Of a stretch of 64,000 nt of DNA, positions 53,226 through 62,730 are shown piece after piece. Positions within the stretch are counted from its first letter, which is position 1. Each line of letters starts with the position of its first letter. Both the position numbers and the translations under genes were made by a program. The DNA is from Saprospiraceae bacterium (GTDB lineage Bacteria; Bacteroidota; Bacteroidia; Chitinophagales; Saprospiraceae): positions 33,817 to 97,816 of the forward strand of contig JADKGL010000005.1 in NCBI GenBank assembly GCA_016722295.1, read 5' to 3'. A model generated the notes under the pieces. The model saw only the letters and a list, made by a program, of their open reading frames with translations, had not been told where the DNA came from and did not search any database.

Positions 53226-56200
53226 ACACGAAATATCATTGTCATCTTGATCTTGATTTGGTATATTTTTCCGTCTTCATTTATTTCATCATCATCTGAA
53301 CTTCCACAAGATGGATCATTGTCATTATTTGGATTCATGTCAAAATCACTATCTATATCGGATGTCAAAACTGTTCCACTTTGATTTGTTGCTGATTTTA
53401 TTTCAACTTCATTCTTCCATGCATTTATAAAATTATTTTGCGTCGATTGAACAATCAAATCAATTAAAATATCTACAGAGTCACCAGGATTTAATTGCAA
53501 TATGGTAGAGGTTGCCATTGCAGTACTTGGATCAAATACCCAAATAGAATTTTGAATACTTGTTGCATCAAATCTCAATCCTTGTGGAATATAATCTACA
53601 ACTCGAATATCTCTTGCCAATAAGCTACCTTGATTATAAACTCTAATTCTATGTGTCACCTGATCACCATAACGGAATGGTCCAGATTCATTCAATATTT
53701 TCTTGATTGCCAAATCCATGATTTGAATTCCTGCAGGATCATGATCGTCTTCTTCACCGCCTTTATTGACACTCGTGATATTATTATCTGCTGCAGCACC
53801 TGGTAATACAGCGCGTTCGGCAGTACCATCACTTCCTGCCATACTATCTTTATCATCCATCGTTCGATCCACATTAGTATTATCTCTAGACGCAGTGATC
53901 TCTGCATAATTTATCCAATCTTTAGTTCCACCATCAGTCATCGCAATGGTAAGTTGTAATGGAATTGCAATAGAATCTCTAGGGTTCAATGGACCTGCAA
54001 TGATTCTTCTTATGGTGGGTGTAGTGCCTATCCATCCATTGTTTGCTACGAAAGTATAGCCTTCAGGAACATAATCTGAGACTTCGATATTTTTCGCAAT
54101 TTCATTTCCTTGATTATATACTTTTATTTCAAAATTGACAGTTTGTCCATATCGATATGGAGCTGGTGTAAGCAATGTTTTTTTCAATGCCAAATCCCAA
54201 ATACTTATATCGGCACAAACAGTGTCTCTTTGATCTGGAGTACCATCATTATTCACATCCAATGTAGTGCGATTAAATAATCCTTCACCTGATGAGGGCC
54301 TTCCTGGAACTGTAGATCCACAGGCTCTATAGATTTCATCACCTGCAGAAAGAGGATCCACTAAATCAACTTGAACATTGACCGTAAGTGTATAAATTTG
54401 ACTGCTTGAAGCTGATATTGTTTGATTATTGGCTAAGACCCAAGGTCCAGATCCTGACAATGAAAAAGCAGATGGATTACCAGGATTTCCTACGGCATTT
54501 GTCACATAATTTGCATTTAAAATTTGAATGTCATTATCAAACTCAGGAATATCGCTAAGATCATAAGTGCCTTGAGCACCACCGATGTTGTCTACTTTAA
54601 TTTGATAAACGACGCGATGCAACAAACCTCCAAGATGTGTCACACTCGTCAATGTTTTTTCATGAGTGATATATGGTAAATCTACACATGCATCTGTAGT
54701 CTCGATGATACTAGAATTTCGGATATACTCTAATTCAACTTGATTGAATAGCGCTCGACCAACTGCAGGTGCAGATGCGTATGCACATGGATTATATTTT
54801 CGGTCGCCATTTGTACTTGATGTAAGATTCAACAATACATTTACATTCAACACATAATGATGAGTTGTATTGCCTAAAATATTTTGATTATTTGCCAGGG
54901 TCCATGTTGGTGTAATAGCCAATATAGTACCGGGATTACTAGGAGCATCTGATGTATAACCAGCAGATAGAATAGTCACATCATCATCAAAAAATGGGAT
55001 ATCTCGCAATGCATAATTTGCTATTCCTAGTCCTGTATTTTGGACTTCGATATTATACACTACATTATATTCATTTGCGTCAACTTGTGTAACACTTGCT
55101 ACTGTTTTACTATGCACTAAATTTGGCCCTTGAATTTGAATAATATAGTCTTCTATTTCTCCATCTAATGCGTATCCATTGGCTAGCATCACAGCTGTTT
55201 GATCTGTAGATATTCTTAATCGCAAACCAAGATTTGTACCAGTGATTGCTGTCAATGGTACAGATGTATTTAGATTGATAGTTCCATTAGTTCCTGCTGG
55301 AACCATTGCTGAACTCATCTCACTTACATCTCCAAAATCTCCATCTCCATTGTAATCAATAAACATGGTCAACTTAGCTGAGGAGCCTGTCATATTCATT
55401 GCTGAAACAGGTATAACTAAATTTGCACCAGTGTAAAAAACTGGAAGGACGACTGCATCTTCATCATCTGTTGTATTATTGTCATCACCATTCGCTAATG
55501 AACTTTGTGCACCATCTGTTTCTGGATCAACTATGGCTCCAATTTTCAAACCAGAAATAATTTTATGTACTGGTCCATTGGAAGCAGATTGTGTCTCATA
55601 ATTATTTGTACTTGTTCCTACACCGCTATCTGGAAGATCACCATGATCAAATGCCATCACTTGCACATAGTAATCTTCTACCTCACCATCAGGCGCTGCA
55701 CCTTCACTCAGCATACTTGCAGCGAAATCTGTACTCAATCGAGCGCGTACGCCAAGATTCAAATTTGTAACAGCATCGCTTGGCACTGCGATGGTTAAAT
55801 TAACAGTTCCATTTGTTCCAGTAATAATTGTAGCAGAAGTCATTTCTCCTGCATCGTTCAAATCACCATCTCTATTGAAATCAATAAAGAGCGTTAATTT
55901 TGCATCACTAGTCGTCATGTTCATCACTGATACAGGAATGGTTGCAGTAGTACCAACTTCTAACATAGGTAATGTTACACCATCTTCATCGGCACCGTCA
56001 CCAACAGCTGTTGCGGAAGGCTGTCCATCAAGTTCAAAATCAACTACAGCTCCAATTTTTAGACCTGGAATAATTCTATGACTTGGTCCATTGCCTTCGC
56101 CACCATTATTTATATTCGTGGGATATGAAATACTGCTATTATCATTATTATCAAATAGATCTCCCCAATCATAATATTCTGCACAAGAGCTTACAGGGCC

Positions 56201-57115
56201 TAATGTAAAGGTGGTAAAACATGTAGGATCAAGCGCATCTTCAACTCTGATCGAATAAGTGCTCACACCATTTGCTGTGAACAATGGATTTCCAGATTGA
56301 CCATTACCAAAAATAGTAATTGGATTATTACTTAAAACTGGTGCTGAAGTATAAGCGCCAACTTTTACAACATAGCTTCCACTTCCATTAATAACTTGAC
56401 CAGTTATAGTAGTTTGTATAAAATCATCCGAAGGGTCTGATAATGTACCATTGATATTACAAGCTGAATTAAAAGAATTTGAAACAGAACATGGTGGTTT
56501 ACATACATCGGGTGCAGTGATATTTATTGTTCTAGTACAAGTTGGAATAGAAGTAAATTCTGCTCTTATAGTATGAGCTGCTCCATCTGAATAGAGTCCT
56601 GTGATATTATAATTTGAAGTTGTGGTGAATGGTGGATTGATTTGTTGAACCAATGTTCCATCAAAATAAATATCCAAAGTCCCATCTGATGGTGGATTAG
56701 AATAACTTACTGATCCATTGACACTATATAAATTATTAGAAAGATCACAAGGTGAAACATTGGCTGTAATATCGTTAACACCACAAACGATCTCATCTAA
56801 TTTAAAATATATATCTGCTAAAAATTCATCATTATCATTTTTACAAAACTTATTATTTGGATCTTGAACTGCATTAAAGTCCATCCATGTTGCAGCACCA
56901 AAGCAGGTACAATAAACAGATCCTCCGCGACTTCCCAATTGGAATGCATTTGCAGAAATACTATTACCAGCAATTACCAATCCGTTGGTTGTAGCTCCTG
57001 TTCCAGTCATGGTATAATAATCCATTGTAGTATATTTATAGAAATCTGGAGGAGGTGGTTCTGCGGGAAAACAACCTGAATGATATCCTCCAGGATCTGT
57101 GCTGCGTCCAGACAA
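53201..57115 (-). CDS. Giant surface protein A, N-terminal half: GEVED repeats and DUF11 modules
   Basis: 1304 residues. It opens with a secreted-protein domain (YYTMTGTGATTNG, YCTCFGAATWMD) and then beta modules. Two GEVED domains follow (DEDGVTLP...MLSEGAAPDGEVEDYYVQV and DEDAVVLP...GEIEDYIIQI), with FIDFNRDGDLND and FIDYNGDGDFGD calcium-loop-like motifs. Two conserved-repeat modules (HSKTVASV, HEKTLTSV) and two DUF11 modules (WDLALKKTLL, MDLAIKKIL) come next. The frame is lost at 53201, where adding one base to the T5 run at 53266-53270 restores it. Its own start is an artefact: it continues the signal-peptide frame of 57175-57450. Confidence 0.87.
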   Translation of the reverse strand: MSGRSTDPGGYHSGCFPAEPPPPDFYKYTTMDYYTMTGTGATTNGLVIAGNSISANAFQLGSRGGSVYCTCFGAATWMDFNAVQDPNNKFCKNDNDEFLADIYFKLDEIVCGVNDITANVSPCDLSNNLYSVNGSVSYSNPPSDGTLDIYFDGTLVQQINPPFTTTSNYNITGLYSDGAAHTIRAEFTSIPTCTRTINITAPDVCKPPCSVSNSFNSACNINGTLSDPSDDFIQTTITGQVINGSGSYVVKVGAYTSAPVLSNNPITIFGNGQSGNPLFTANGVSTYSIRVEDALDPTCFTTFTLGPVSSCAEYYDWGDLFDNNDNSSISYPTNINNGGEGNGPSHRIIPGLKIGAVVDFELDGQPSATAVGDGADEDGVTLPMLEVGTTATIPVSVMNMTTSDAKLTLFIDFNRDGDLNDAGEMTSATIITGTNGTVNLTIAVPSDAVTNLNLGVRARLSTDFAASMLSEGAAPDGEVEDYYVQVMAFDHGDLPDSGVGTSTNNYETQSASNGPVHKIISGLKIGAIVDPETDGAQSSLANGDDNNTTDDEDAVVLPVFYTGANLVIPVSAMNMTGSSAKLTMFIDYNGDGDFGDVSEMSSAMVPAGTNGTINLNTSVPLTAITGTNLGLRLRISTDQTAVMLANGYALDGEIEDYIIQIQGPNLVHSKTVASVTQVDANEYNVVYNIEVQNTGLGIANYALRDIPFFDDDVTILSAGYTSDAPSNPGTILAITPTWTLANNQNILGNTTHHYVLNVNVLLNLTSSTNGDRKYNPCAYASAPAVGRALFNQVELEYIRNSSIIETTDACVDLPYITHEKTLTSVTHLGGLLHRVVYQIKVDNIGGAQGTYDLSDIPEFDNDIQILNANYVTNAVGNPGNPSAFSLSGSGPWVLANNQTISASSSQIYTLTVNVQVDLVDPLSAGDEIYRACGSTVPGRPSSGEGLFNRTTLDVNNDGTPDQRDTVCADISIWDLALKKTLLTPAPYRYGQTVNFEIKVYNQGNEIAKNIEVSDYVPEGYTFVANNGWIGTTPTIRRIIAGPLNPRDSIAIPLQLTIAMTDGGTKDWINYAEITASRDNTNVDRTMDDKDSMAGSDGTAERAVLPGAAADNNITSVNKGGEEDDHDPAGIQIMDLAIKKILNESGPFRYGDQVTHRIRVYNQGSLLARDIRVVDYIPQGLRFDATSIQNSIWVFDPSTAMATSTILQLNPGDSVDILIDLIVQSTQNNFINAWKNEVEIKSATNQSGTVLTSDIDSDFDMNPNNDNDPSCGSSDDDEINEDGKIYQIKIKMTMIFRVCQFLIWH

Positions 57116-57174
57116 TTTAAAATTGAATGAGAATGTTGTTTGATTATTATCAAGATTGACAAAACCACCTGAGA

Positions 57175-57450
57175 CTAAAGCAGTCCCATCACTATATTCA
57201 GTCCAAACACCCCTGCTCCATATTTGTCTTCAAAAGGTCCAGAACCATCTGGAATATCACAAAGCATATCTCTAAACACTGCACCAAATGAAGAAAATCC
57301 ACTTCCGCTAACAAAACAAGCTCGAGTTTGATTGCTGATATTATACCTTTTAGTGATGGTCTGTGCTGAAGATGATCCACAAAAAATAAACAGCCAAATA
57401 ATCAGCTGACATATGCTTAGTATTTTTTTTGAGTTATTAAAACCATTCAT
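57175..57450 (-). CDS. Giant surface protein A, signal peptide and first domain (frameshifted)
   Basis: The start is placed at the ATG at 57450 (MNGFNNSKKILSICQLIIWLFIFCGSSSAQ, a good signal peptide) rather than 57489. The frame ends at 57175, but in another frame the sequence reads on as WTEYSDGTALVSGGFVNLDNNQTTFSFNF into 57115, so one base is missing near 57200-57210. The full gene A would be 48740-57450, about 2,900 residues, with three indels. Confidence 0.8.
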   Translation of the reverse strand: MNGFNNSKKILSICQLIIWLFIFCGSSSAQTITKRYNISNQTRACFVSGSGFSSFGAVFRDMLCDIPDGSGPFEDKYGAGVFGLNIVMGLL

Positions 57451-58176
57451 TTTTAAAACAGAAGTGATAAAGAAGATTGAGTAATACATGGAAGTAAATA
57501 TTTTTAATTTTTTAAAATTTAAATTTTTTATACTGATAAATTCAATTATTCTATCAACTCAAATTCTGCTTCAAATTTTTCTAAGTCAAACCGTGATTTA
57601 CTTACAAAAAAAATTAACTGAATTTTTTAATTTTAAAAAAAGTGAGGCTGTTAAATAGACTAGAAAGTGAGAATGCTAATAGCATGAATTTAAGATACAT
57701 CATGCTTGATTAAATAACTAGGCTCAAATTCCTTCCAAAATTATTCAGGAATAAAACTGCATTTTGTAGAAAAGAAAAATTAAGAACTAAGTCTTATCAT
57801 TAAAATACAATAGTGTAGTTAAAATGGAAAATTTGGGAAATTCGTCGCTTAAGTAAAATGAATACCAATTTTTCTAAAAAAGATACTGAATTGGCAAAAA
57901 AATCACCCAATTAGGCAATAAAATAAAAAAATGAAGTTCGAACTAGTGTCTGTAAATCGCTACAAAATATCCGAATTTTAAGTATTATAATTCGCAAAAA
58001 GAAATTTTATATAAAAATTGACTTTGGTACTCAATAAGATATTAATAAACATTATTTACCCATTTAAAAGCACTTAAAGGACACATATATAATTTTATAT
58101 AATTGATTCATTTGGAATCTAAAGAGGTCAAAAACGAACCTATATATCAACTAAATTTCATTATCATCCATTAAAA
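57451..58176. other. Non-coding, AT-rich stretch upstream of giant gene A
   Basis: No ORF with protein-like features on either strand and no exact promoter box for gene A. It borders the remnants at 58.2-58.9 kb and may be decayed coding DNA, but I could not align it to anything in the window. Confidence 0.35.
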
Positions 58177-58202
58177 AGCCCGACAAATTTCTTTGCCGAG
58201 CT
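58177..58202 (-). terminator. Orphan hairpin terminator, near copy of the one after gene B
   Basis: AGCCCGACAAA (58177-58187) pairs with TTTGCCGAGCT (58192-58202), allowing two G-U pairs. On the minus strand it is followed by TTTTTAAT. It now terminates only the gene remnant at 58228-58345. Confidence 0.65.
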
Positions 58203-58227
58203 CTTAAATATGAAAGTGTTACAATTA

Positions 58228-58345
58228 CTACTTTGTTACTACAAATTTCTTATTAGCTACTTTTTTTAAAATTTGAAATATCAACTCAAATTATTTAATT
58301 GATCATGGTCCAATTTAACCCATTCAATTGTCCATTTGAGCAAAA
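58228..58345 (-). pseudogene. Remnant of a T9SS surface-protein gene (3' end)
   Basis: The minus strand ends KVANKKFVVTK-stop (stop complement of 58228-58230), as in the KKFVVIK/KFVISK tails of the T9SS genes here. About 60 bp upstream it encodes NGQLNGLNW, the linker seen as NGYLNQLTW and NGAFTELNW before other sorting domains. Everything between and before is deleted, so only scraps of a paralogue remain, with its terminator at 58177-58202. Confidence 0.6.
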
Positions 58346-58347
58346 TC

Positions 58348-58764
58348 TTGAGTTTAGAACCGCAGTTTTATAAAGTATGGATAAATAATTTATTACTTCC
58401 TAAGCGTCATGAATTTTGTAGATTGATGGTGGAAGGTGGACGATTTAGTTATAATGATGTAAATTATAATGTGACATGATTAGTTCCATTATTGGAAGTT
58501 GTTGGAAGTATTCCAAATGCAGCAGATCCAAATGCAATGATTAAGGCATTGTCAGTGATGATGTTCAATTATTCCATTACTACCAATCAATTAAATAGCT
58601 CAAAGGTAATACTTATACCAGGATTACCAGATTTTCAATGGACTGTAGAATACTCTGAATTTTTAGCATCACCAAAAAATCAAGCTCTAAAAATATCTGT
58701 AGAAAATAAATTAAAAAAACTCTTTTCTGTCATGGTTAGAATGTCAGAATTTCAAATAATGTAA
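58348..58764 (+). pseudogene. Remnant of a DUF1800 family gene (C-terminal part)
   Basis: One frame reads FYKVWINNLLLPKRHEF, then a TGA at 58477-58479, then LVPLLEVVGSIPNAADPNAMIK ... ILIPGLPDFQWTVEYSEFLA ... MVRMSEFQIM to a stop at 58762-58764. From memory of the family, this is the C-terminal region of Bacteroidota DUF1800 proteins, which are encoded just before DUF1501 genes. About 140 codons remain of a protein of roughly 500. The 5' part is missing and one in-frame stop is present. The 90-residue open stretch from 58492 starts with TTG and is not a separate gene. Confidence 0.65.
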
Positions 58765-58767
58765 AAG

Positions 58768-58923
58768 ATGAGTAAGATAAAAATATACTGTAGAGATTTT
58801 AGTAGAACATCAGTGATGGTTACTATCCCTCTGACAATAGGTGGATTACCATTGTTTGCTTTGAACAGATCAAGTTCATCATTATTTGATGGCGATAATG
58901 ACAAGATACTGGTATTTGACTAG
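58768..58923 (+). pseudogene. Remnant of a DUF1501 family gene (N-terminal 51 codons)
   Basis: An ATG 3 bp after the DUF1800 stop opens MSKIKIYCRDFSRTSVMVTI, with PLTIGGLPLFALNRSSSS and GDNDKILVF before a TAG at 58921. This is the Tat-like leader and start of the DUF1501 core. The remainder (normally about 400 residues) is gone. Gene order and 3-bp spacing match the usual DUF1800-DUF1501 operon, supporting both calls. Confidence 0.65.
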
Positions 58924-59149
58924 CACATCCAATGGCTTATTATTAGTCAAATTCAAGATCAGTGGGCAATATATTGAAAGAAAATATTGAATAGCGGTCT
59001 ATAACAAATGAAAAGCCATTTCCTGGTATTTTCAAATAAACGCAACAATTTGCTTACAAAATCACAAAAAAGTACTAATATTCTTATAGTCCAAATAAAA
59101 AATAACTATATTTACAGGATAAACTAATACATCCATAATAAAACTAATT

Positions 59150-60076
59150 ATGAAACCACTGTTATTTTTTATCCTACTACTGAGAAGCTTATCAGCTTAT
59201 TGTCAGACAGGTCCGATTGCCATTTGTGCAAAAGACACTTTAGTATATTATTTTAATTCATCTGGTGCCGTGGAAATCAATGCGAAAGATTTTGATCGTG
59301 GAAGTTATGATGACAAGACCCCATCTGAAAAATTGAAATTTAGTTTTGATCGAGAAAGAAAAGACACAAGTAAAATTTTTACTTGCGTAGAACTTTTTTA
59401 TCAAAGGAATCTATGCAATCAATATACAACTGAGCGAGAAAAAAAACTATATGTTTTTGATGAAGATAATCAATTGGATTCCTGCGATATTCATATTTAT
59501 TTTGAAGACACTTTACTTGTATGTCCATTTGTTGAACAGCATTCTATCAGAATAAATATTTCAATACAAAATCAATTTGATTTTACAGAACCAATAGAAG
59601 CTAATATTTATATGAATAATAAATTAGTAAGCACCAAGAGCATAAAAAACAATAACTCTCTAGTTAATTTTTATGTTAACAACTGCTATATAGATTCTAC
59701 TTTTAGAGTTGAATTAATAAAGAATGGTGACCCAATAAATGGTGTGACCTCCTCCGATGTCAAAAGTATAAAAAATCATGTTCTAGGCAAACAAATTTTT
59801 ACCAATCCATATGCAATATTGGCAGCTGATGTAAATGAAAGCAAAAATATCACCGCTGCAGATGTAAAAGATATTAGATTATTGATCAATGGAAATATTA
59901 CTCGATTTCCAAAAACTAGCAATTGGAAATTTATTGATGCTGATTATAAATTTTCTGATCCAAGCTACCCTTACGATGCACCAAATTATGTAGAGTGGAT
60001 TCAAAAAAACGAGAATACCAAATATGTAAATTTCATAGCAATTAAAATGGGCGATGTCAATATGACTTCAAGGTGA
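59150..60076 (+). CDS. Small secreted dockerin-like protein
   Basis: 308 residues with a signal peptide (MKPLLFFILLLRSLSAYC, cleavage near QTG). An Ig/HYR-like module spans about 25-125 (ICAKDTLVYYFNSSGAVEINAKDFDRGS), then a beta region (SIRINISIQNQFDFTEPIEANIYMN), then a dockerin-like duplicated helix-loop segment at about 195-250 (INGVTSSDVKSIKNHVLG, ADVNESKNITAADVKDIRLLING). It ends FIAIKMGDVNMTSR. The 1743-residue gene has the same order, with DFIGVKIGDVNAS at the matching place, and then continues into cohesin-like and T9SS parts that are absent here. So this is a short paralogue without its own sorting domain. It might dock to another surface protein (inference). Confidence 0.8.
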   Translation: MKPLLFFILLLRSLSAYCQTGPIAICAKDTLVYYFNSSGAVEINAKDFDRGSYDDKTPSEKLKFSFDRERKDTSKIFTCVELFYQRNLCNQYTTEREKKLYVFDEDNQLDSCDIHIYFEDTLLVCPFVEQHSIRINISIQNQFDFTEPIEANIYMNNKLVSTKSIKNNNSLVNFYVNNCYIDSTFRVELIKNGDPINGVTSSDVKSIKNHVLGKQIFTNPYAILAADVNESKNITAADVKDIRLLINGNITRFPKTSNWKFIDADYKFSDPSYPYDAPNYVEWIQKNENTKYVNFIAIKMGDVNMTSR

Positions 60077-60095
60077 AAATCGAATATTAATAAAA

Positions 60096-61028
60096 CTACT
60101 TTACAAGCATTTCATCTGCATCTACCCTGCCAAATTCATCAATATAGATCTTTACCAAAAGTAAAAATATAGAAATCAATAATGGACCAAAAATGATCCC
60201 AAAAAAACCAAAGATATTTAAGCCCATGATTGCTCCAAATAAAGTAATCATCGGATGAACATCTGCAAGCTTTTTTTGAAGCAATAATCTCACCACATTA
60301 TCAACAGAACCGATTACAATCAAACCCCATAGTCCTACACCTATCCCTTGATATAGATTTCCATTGGCCATCATAAAAATCATCAAAGGAATAAATATAA
60401 TCATTGTACCTAATACAAATGGGATACCTACAGCATTACTGAAGATCATGTTTTTTAATTCATGAACTACGGCGTTTGTATTTTTTGTCGTAAAAGGCAA
60501 TGCATGTCTAAACCATTGTTCGACCTTAAAACAATCATATAGCAAAAAATATAAAATGATAAACATAAAGAAAAATGTGCTCACTGTACTCATCGAACTC
60601 TCTAGCAAACCTTTCAAAAATCCAGCACCTAATGAGCCCAGCTTTCCCATAAAATCCATGTTTTGCAAATTAAAATCTACATACTGATTGATATAAGTAT
60701 TAATCTGAACAAAGTAAGCTTGTAATGTAGATGTATCTTCTAAAAGCGGTGCTAATTTGGTGACAATAACAGTGCTCATCCAAGAAAATGGGATCAAAAT
60801 TCCGACCATGCAACATAAAACAATTGCAAGTGATGCAGCCCATTTTTTCCATTTGTAGTTGATCAACAACTTTATTGCAAAATTCCTACAAACTACATAA
60901 AGTGTTATTGCTCCTAGAAATGCACTTAAAAAAATTATTGTTTCTTTTAAAATTAATATTCCAAGAGCTAGAATAAAAACTAAAAAAAGTACCTGTCTAA
61001 TTTTATTAGGATTAATTTGGTTTTGCAT
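60096..61028 (-). CDS. AI-2E family transporter (UPF0118)
   Basis: 310 residues, a little short for the family (usually about 340-370). It has hydrophobic segments at about 12-45, 64-85, 150-170, 195-220, 225-245 and 265-295. The motifs SVDNVVRLLLQKKLADVHPMITLFGAIMGLNIFGFFGIIFGPL near the C-terminus are diagnostic. Members export AI-2 or are Na+/H+ antiporters, so no substrate is assigned. It follows a small membrane-protein gene by 44 bp on the same strand, under one promoter. It is convergent with the dockerin-like gene. Confidence 0.93.
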   Translation of the reverse strand: MQNQINPNKIRQVLFLVFILALGILILKETIIFLSAFLGAITLYVVCRNFAIKLLINYKWKKWAASLAIVLCCMVGILIPFSWMSTVIVTKLAPLLEDTSTLQAYFVQINTYINQYVDFNLQNMDFMGKLGSLGAGFLKGLLESSMSTVSTFFFMFIILYFLLYDCFKVEQWFRHALPFTTKNTNAVVHELKNMIFSNAVGIPFVLGTMIIFIPLMIFMMANGNLYQGIGVGLWGLIVIGSVDNVVRLLLQKKLADVHPMITLFGAIMGLNIFGFFGIIFGPLLISIFLLLVKIYIDEFGRVDADEMLVK

Positions 61029-61072
61029 TGAGTCTTCAATTTAAAAACAAATATAAGCAATTTCTGCAACAA

Positions 61073-61421
61073 CTAGGAACCAGCAAAGGGAGAACCGAAA
61101 ATTCCAACTGCCAATTCAGCCCAAACAAGGAATAATGCTATAATTATCAAACTGCATAAAAGTATTCTATTGCCCTTACTTTGTACATATCTCAACACCA
61201 CTTCTATCAACAATCCTGTTCCGAACAATAATACAGCCATCAGAGCAAAATCTTCAATTCCCCAATTCACTTCAGACGTAAACTGCTTCGCTATCAATGG
61301 AACTAGCAAGAAGCGCTCCTAGCTCACCTTCCACCCATATCATATACACTATTAATGCAAGCCCTAAAATAGCAATGATCATTGAAATGATCCGTAAAGA
61401 TTTTAATTTTTCTTGATTCAT
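61073..61421 (-). CDS. Small membrane protein, frameshifted
   Basis: Read from the ATG at 61421 the frame gives MNQEKLKSLRIISMIIAILG and LALIVYMIWVEGELGA. Near 61312 the frame must shift by one base to continue LLVPLIAKQFTSEVNWGIEDF and on to ...GIFGSPFAGS, stop at 61073. The joined product is about 116 residues with three membrane helices. No family recognised. Only the last 78 codons are open in one frame. It is probably cotranscribed with the AI-2E gene. Confidence 0.6.
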
Positions 61422-61469
61422 TTAAACTAAATTTTAAGTTAAGAGCAAGTTTTTGTTGGATAATAAATG

Positions 61470-61501
61470 CAAATATATTAATATTATTGTATCAAGTCAA
61501 A
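61470..61501 (-). promoter_or_regulatory. Promoter of the small membrane protein / AI-2E operon
   Basis: On the minus strand TTTG (complement of 61498-61501), 20 bp, TATATTTG (complement of 61470-61477): a full consensus match, about 50 bp before the ATG at 61421. It supports that ATG, and thus the frameshift reading. Confidence 0.65.
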
Positions 61502-61525
61502 TCAATCTCTGCTAGACATATCATT

Positions 61526-61855
61526 TCAATTCTTTATAAATTTTCTCGTGTGTGTTGTAGAAGACATTTCGATTTTTAATGTATATGAGCCTTTGCTTAA
61601 ATTTTCAATATTGATATTATTACTTCCATCAATATAGATATCTATATTCTGTCCCAATTCATTAAACATAAGCATTGACTTTATAAGAAAATCTGAAGTA
61701 ATGCTAATCATGCTATTTGCAGGATTTGGGGTAGGACAGATTTATTACATGCCACACTATTTATAGAACTGTTTACAAAATATGTTCACACATTAGGTGC
61801 TAAATTACTAGTGGTAGTCCTGTTATTGTCCCAATTAAAAATTATCTCTTTGCCT
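61526..61855 (-). pseudogene. Internally deleted amine-oxidase paralogue (leader plus T9SS tail only)
   Basis: The 3' part encodes a T9SS tail (NPANSMISITSDFLIKSML ... TRKFIKN) close to the tail of the amine oxidase at 6998-8611 (NPATDSIRIYTNLSIKSIT ... KKFVKN). Upstream, the minus strand from 61855 aligns base by base with that gene's leader: GCAAAGA, AATAACAGG, TTAGCACC/TTGGCGCC, and finally GGCATGTAATAAATC encoding the same VACNKS. Right after that point the sequence jumps to the tail. So the FAD enzyme body (about 1.3 kb) has been deleted, and the start codon is AGG. Confidence 0.7.
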
Positions 61856-61908
61856 CTTTTGTACTCTACAATGATGATTATGGTTTTGTTTGAATTCTTA
61901 TAACACTT

Positions 61909-62730
61909 TCAATTAAATGAATGTTTGTATTCCAAGGTGTTAAATCAGTTTTCTTTTGAATAATTTATTAAATGACTGTGGAAATTCAAAGCCAATTGAT
62001 AGGCAATTTCACTAACAGGAAGGTTGGAAGTGGACAATAATTCTTTCGCCTCTTCAATTAGCTTTTCATGAATGTGTTGCTGAGCAGTTAGACCTGTTAT
62101 GTTTTTCAACATATCACTTAAATATGTTGGGGAAATATTTAGTTGATCGGCAATATATTGAACAGTTGGTAATTGTGTATTCTCGGTTTCGAAATAATGA
62201 TTTTAATATTTCTTCCACTTTTGACAATGTATCATTACTAATATTTTTCGAGTAATGAATTGCCGATTTTAATACCTGTCAATATAGACCAACAATAATT
62301 CAATATTTTGCAATTAAAACATCTTGACTGAGTTGATCTGTATTGTTTTGAATTTCTTGTTCAATTGATTTAAACAAGTTTAAGATAATTTGCTCCTCTT
62401 TGTCTGAAAGAAACAAACCTTTATTATTTGAATAAGAGAAAAATCCATAATTGTGAATACTTTTTGCCAATGGATATCCTTGTATAAAATCGGGATGAAA
62501 AACAAGCTTATACCCTGTCACCTTTACATATTCCACATTATCTGAAATAAAAATTTGATTTGGGGCAGTTGCCACCAAAGCACCTCCGTCTAATCAAAAT
62601 CTGTTTGCCCATATTTAAATTTGCAATTCATGCTTCTTTTTATAGAAACAGTATACAAATTATCCATATAGTGTTTCAAAGGGAAAATACTTTACTATTC
62701 TTCTACTAATTTAACTTCTTCTAGATTGAT
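61909..62730 (-). pseudogene. AraC family regulator gene with several frameshifts
   Basis: Pieces in different frames follow the AraC layout in order. A cupin-like N-terminal part (MDNLYTVSIKRSMNCKFKYG; GGALVATAPNQIF; KLVFHPDFIQGYPLAKSI) gives an open stretch at 62300-62578. Then come QNIELLLVYIDRY and the helix-turn-helix pair (QYIADQLNISPTYLSDMLKNITG; HEKLIEEAKELLSTSNLPVSEIAYQL), ending TLEYKHSFN with a stop at 61909-61911. At least four frame changes and two stops near 62700 are needed, so it is either dead or badly sequenced. It lies downstream of the aldo/keto reductase on the same strand. Confidence 0.7.

Noticed and set aside
58492..58764. Stand-alone 90-residue protein
   Set aside because: It starts with TTG, and the same frame extends upstream through a TGA with matching DUF1800-like sequence, so it is part of a pseudogene.
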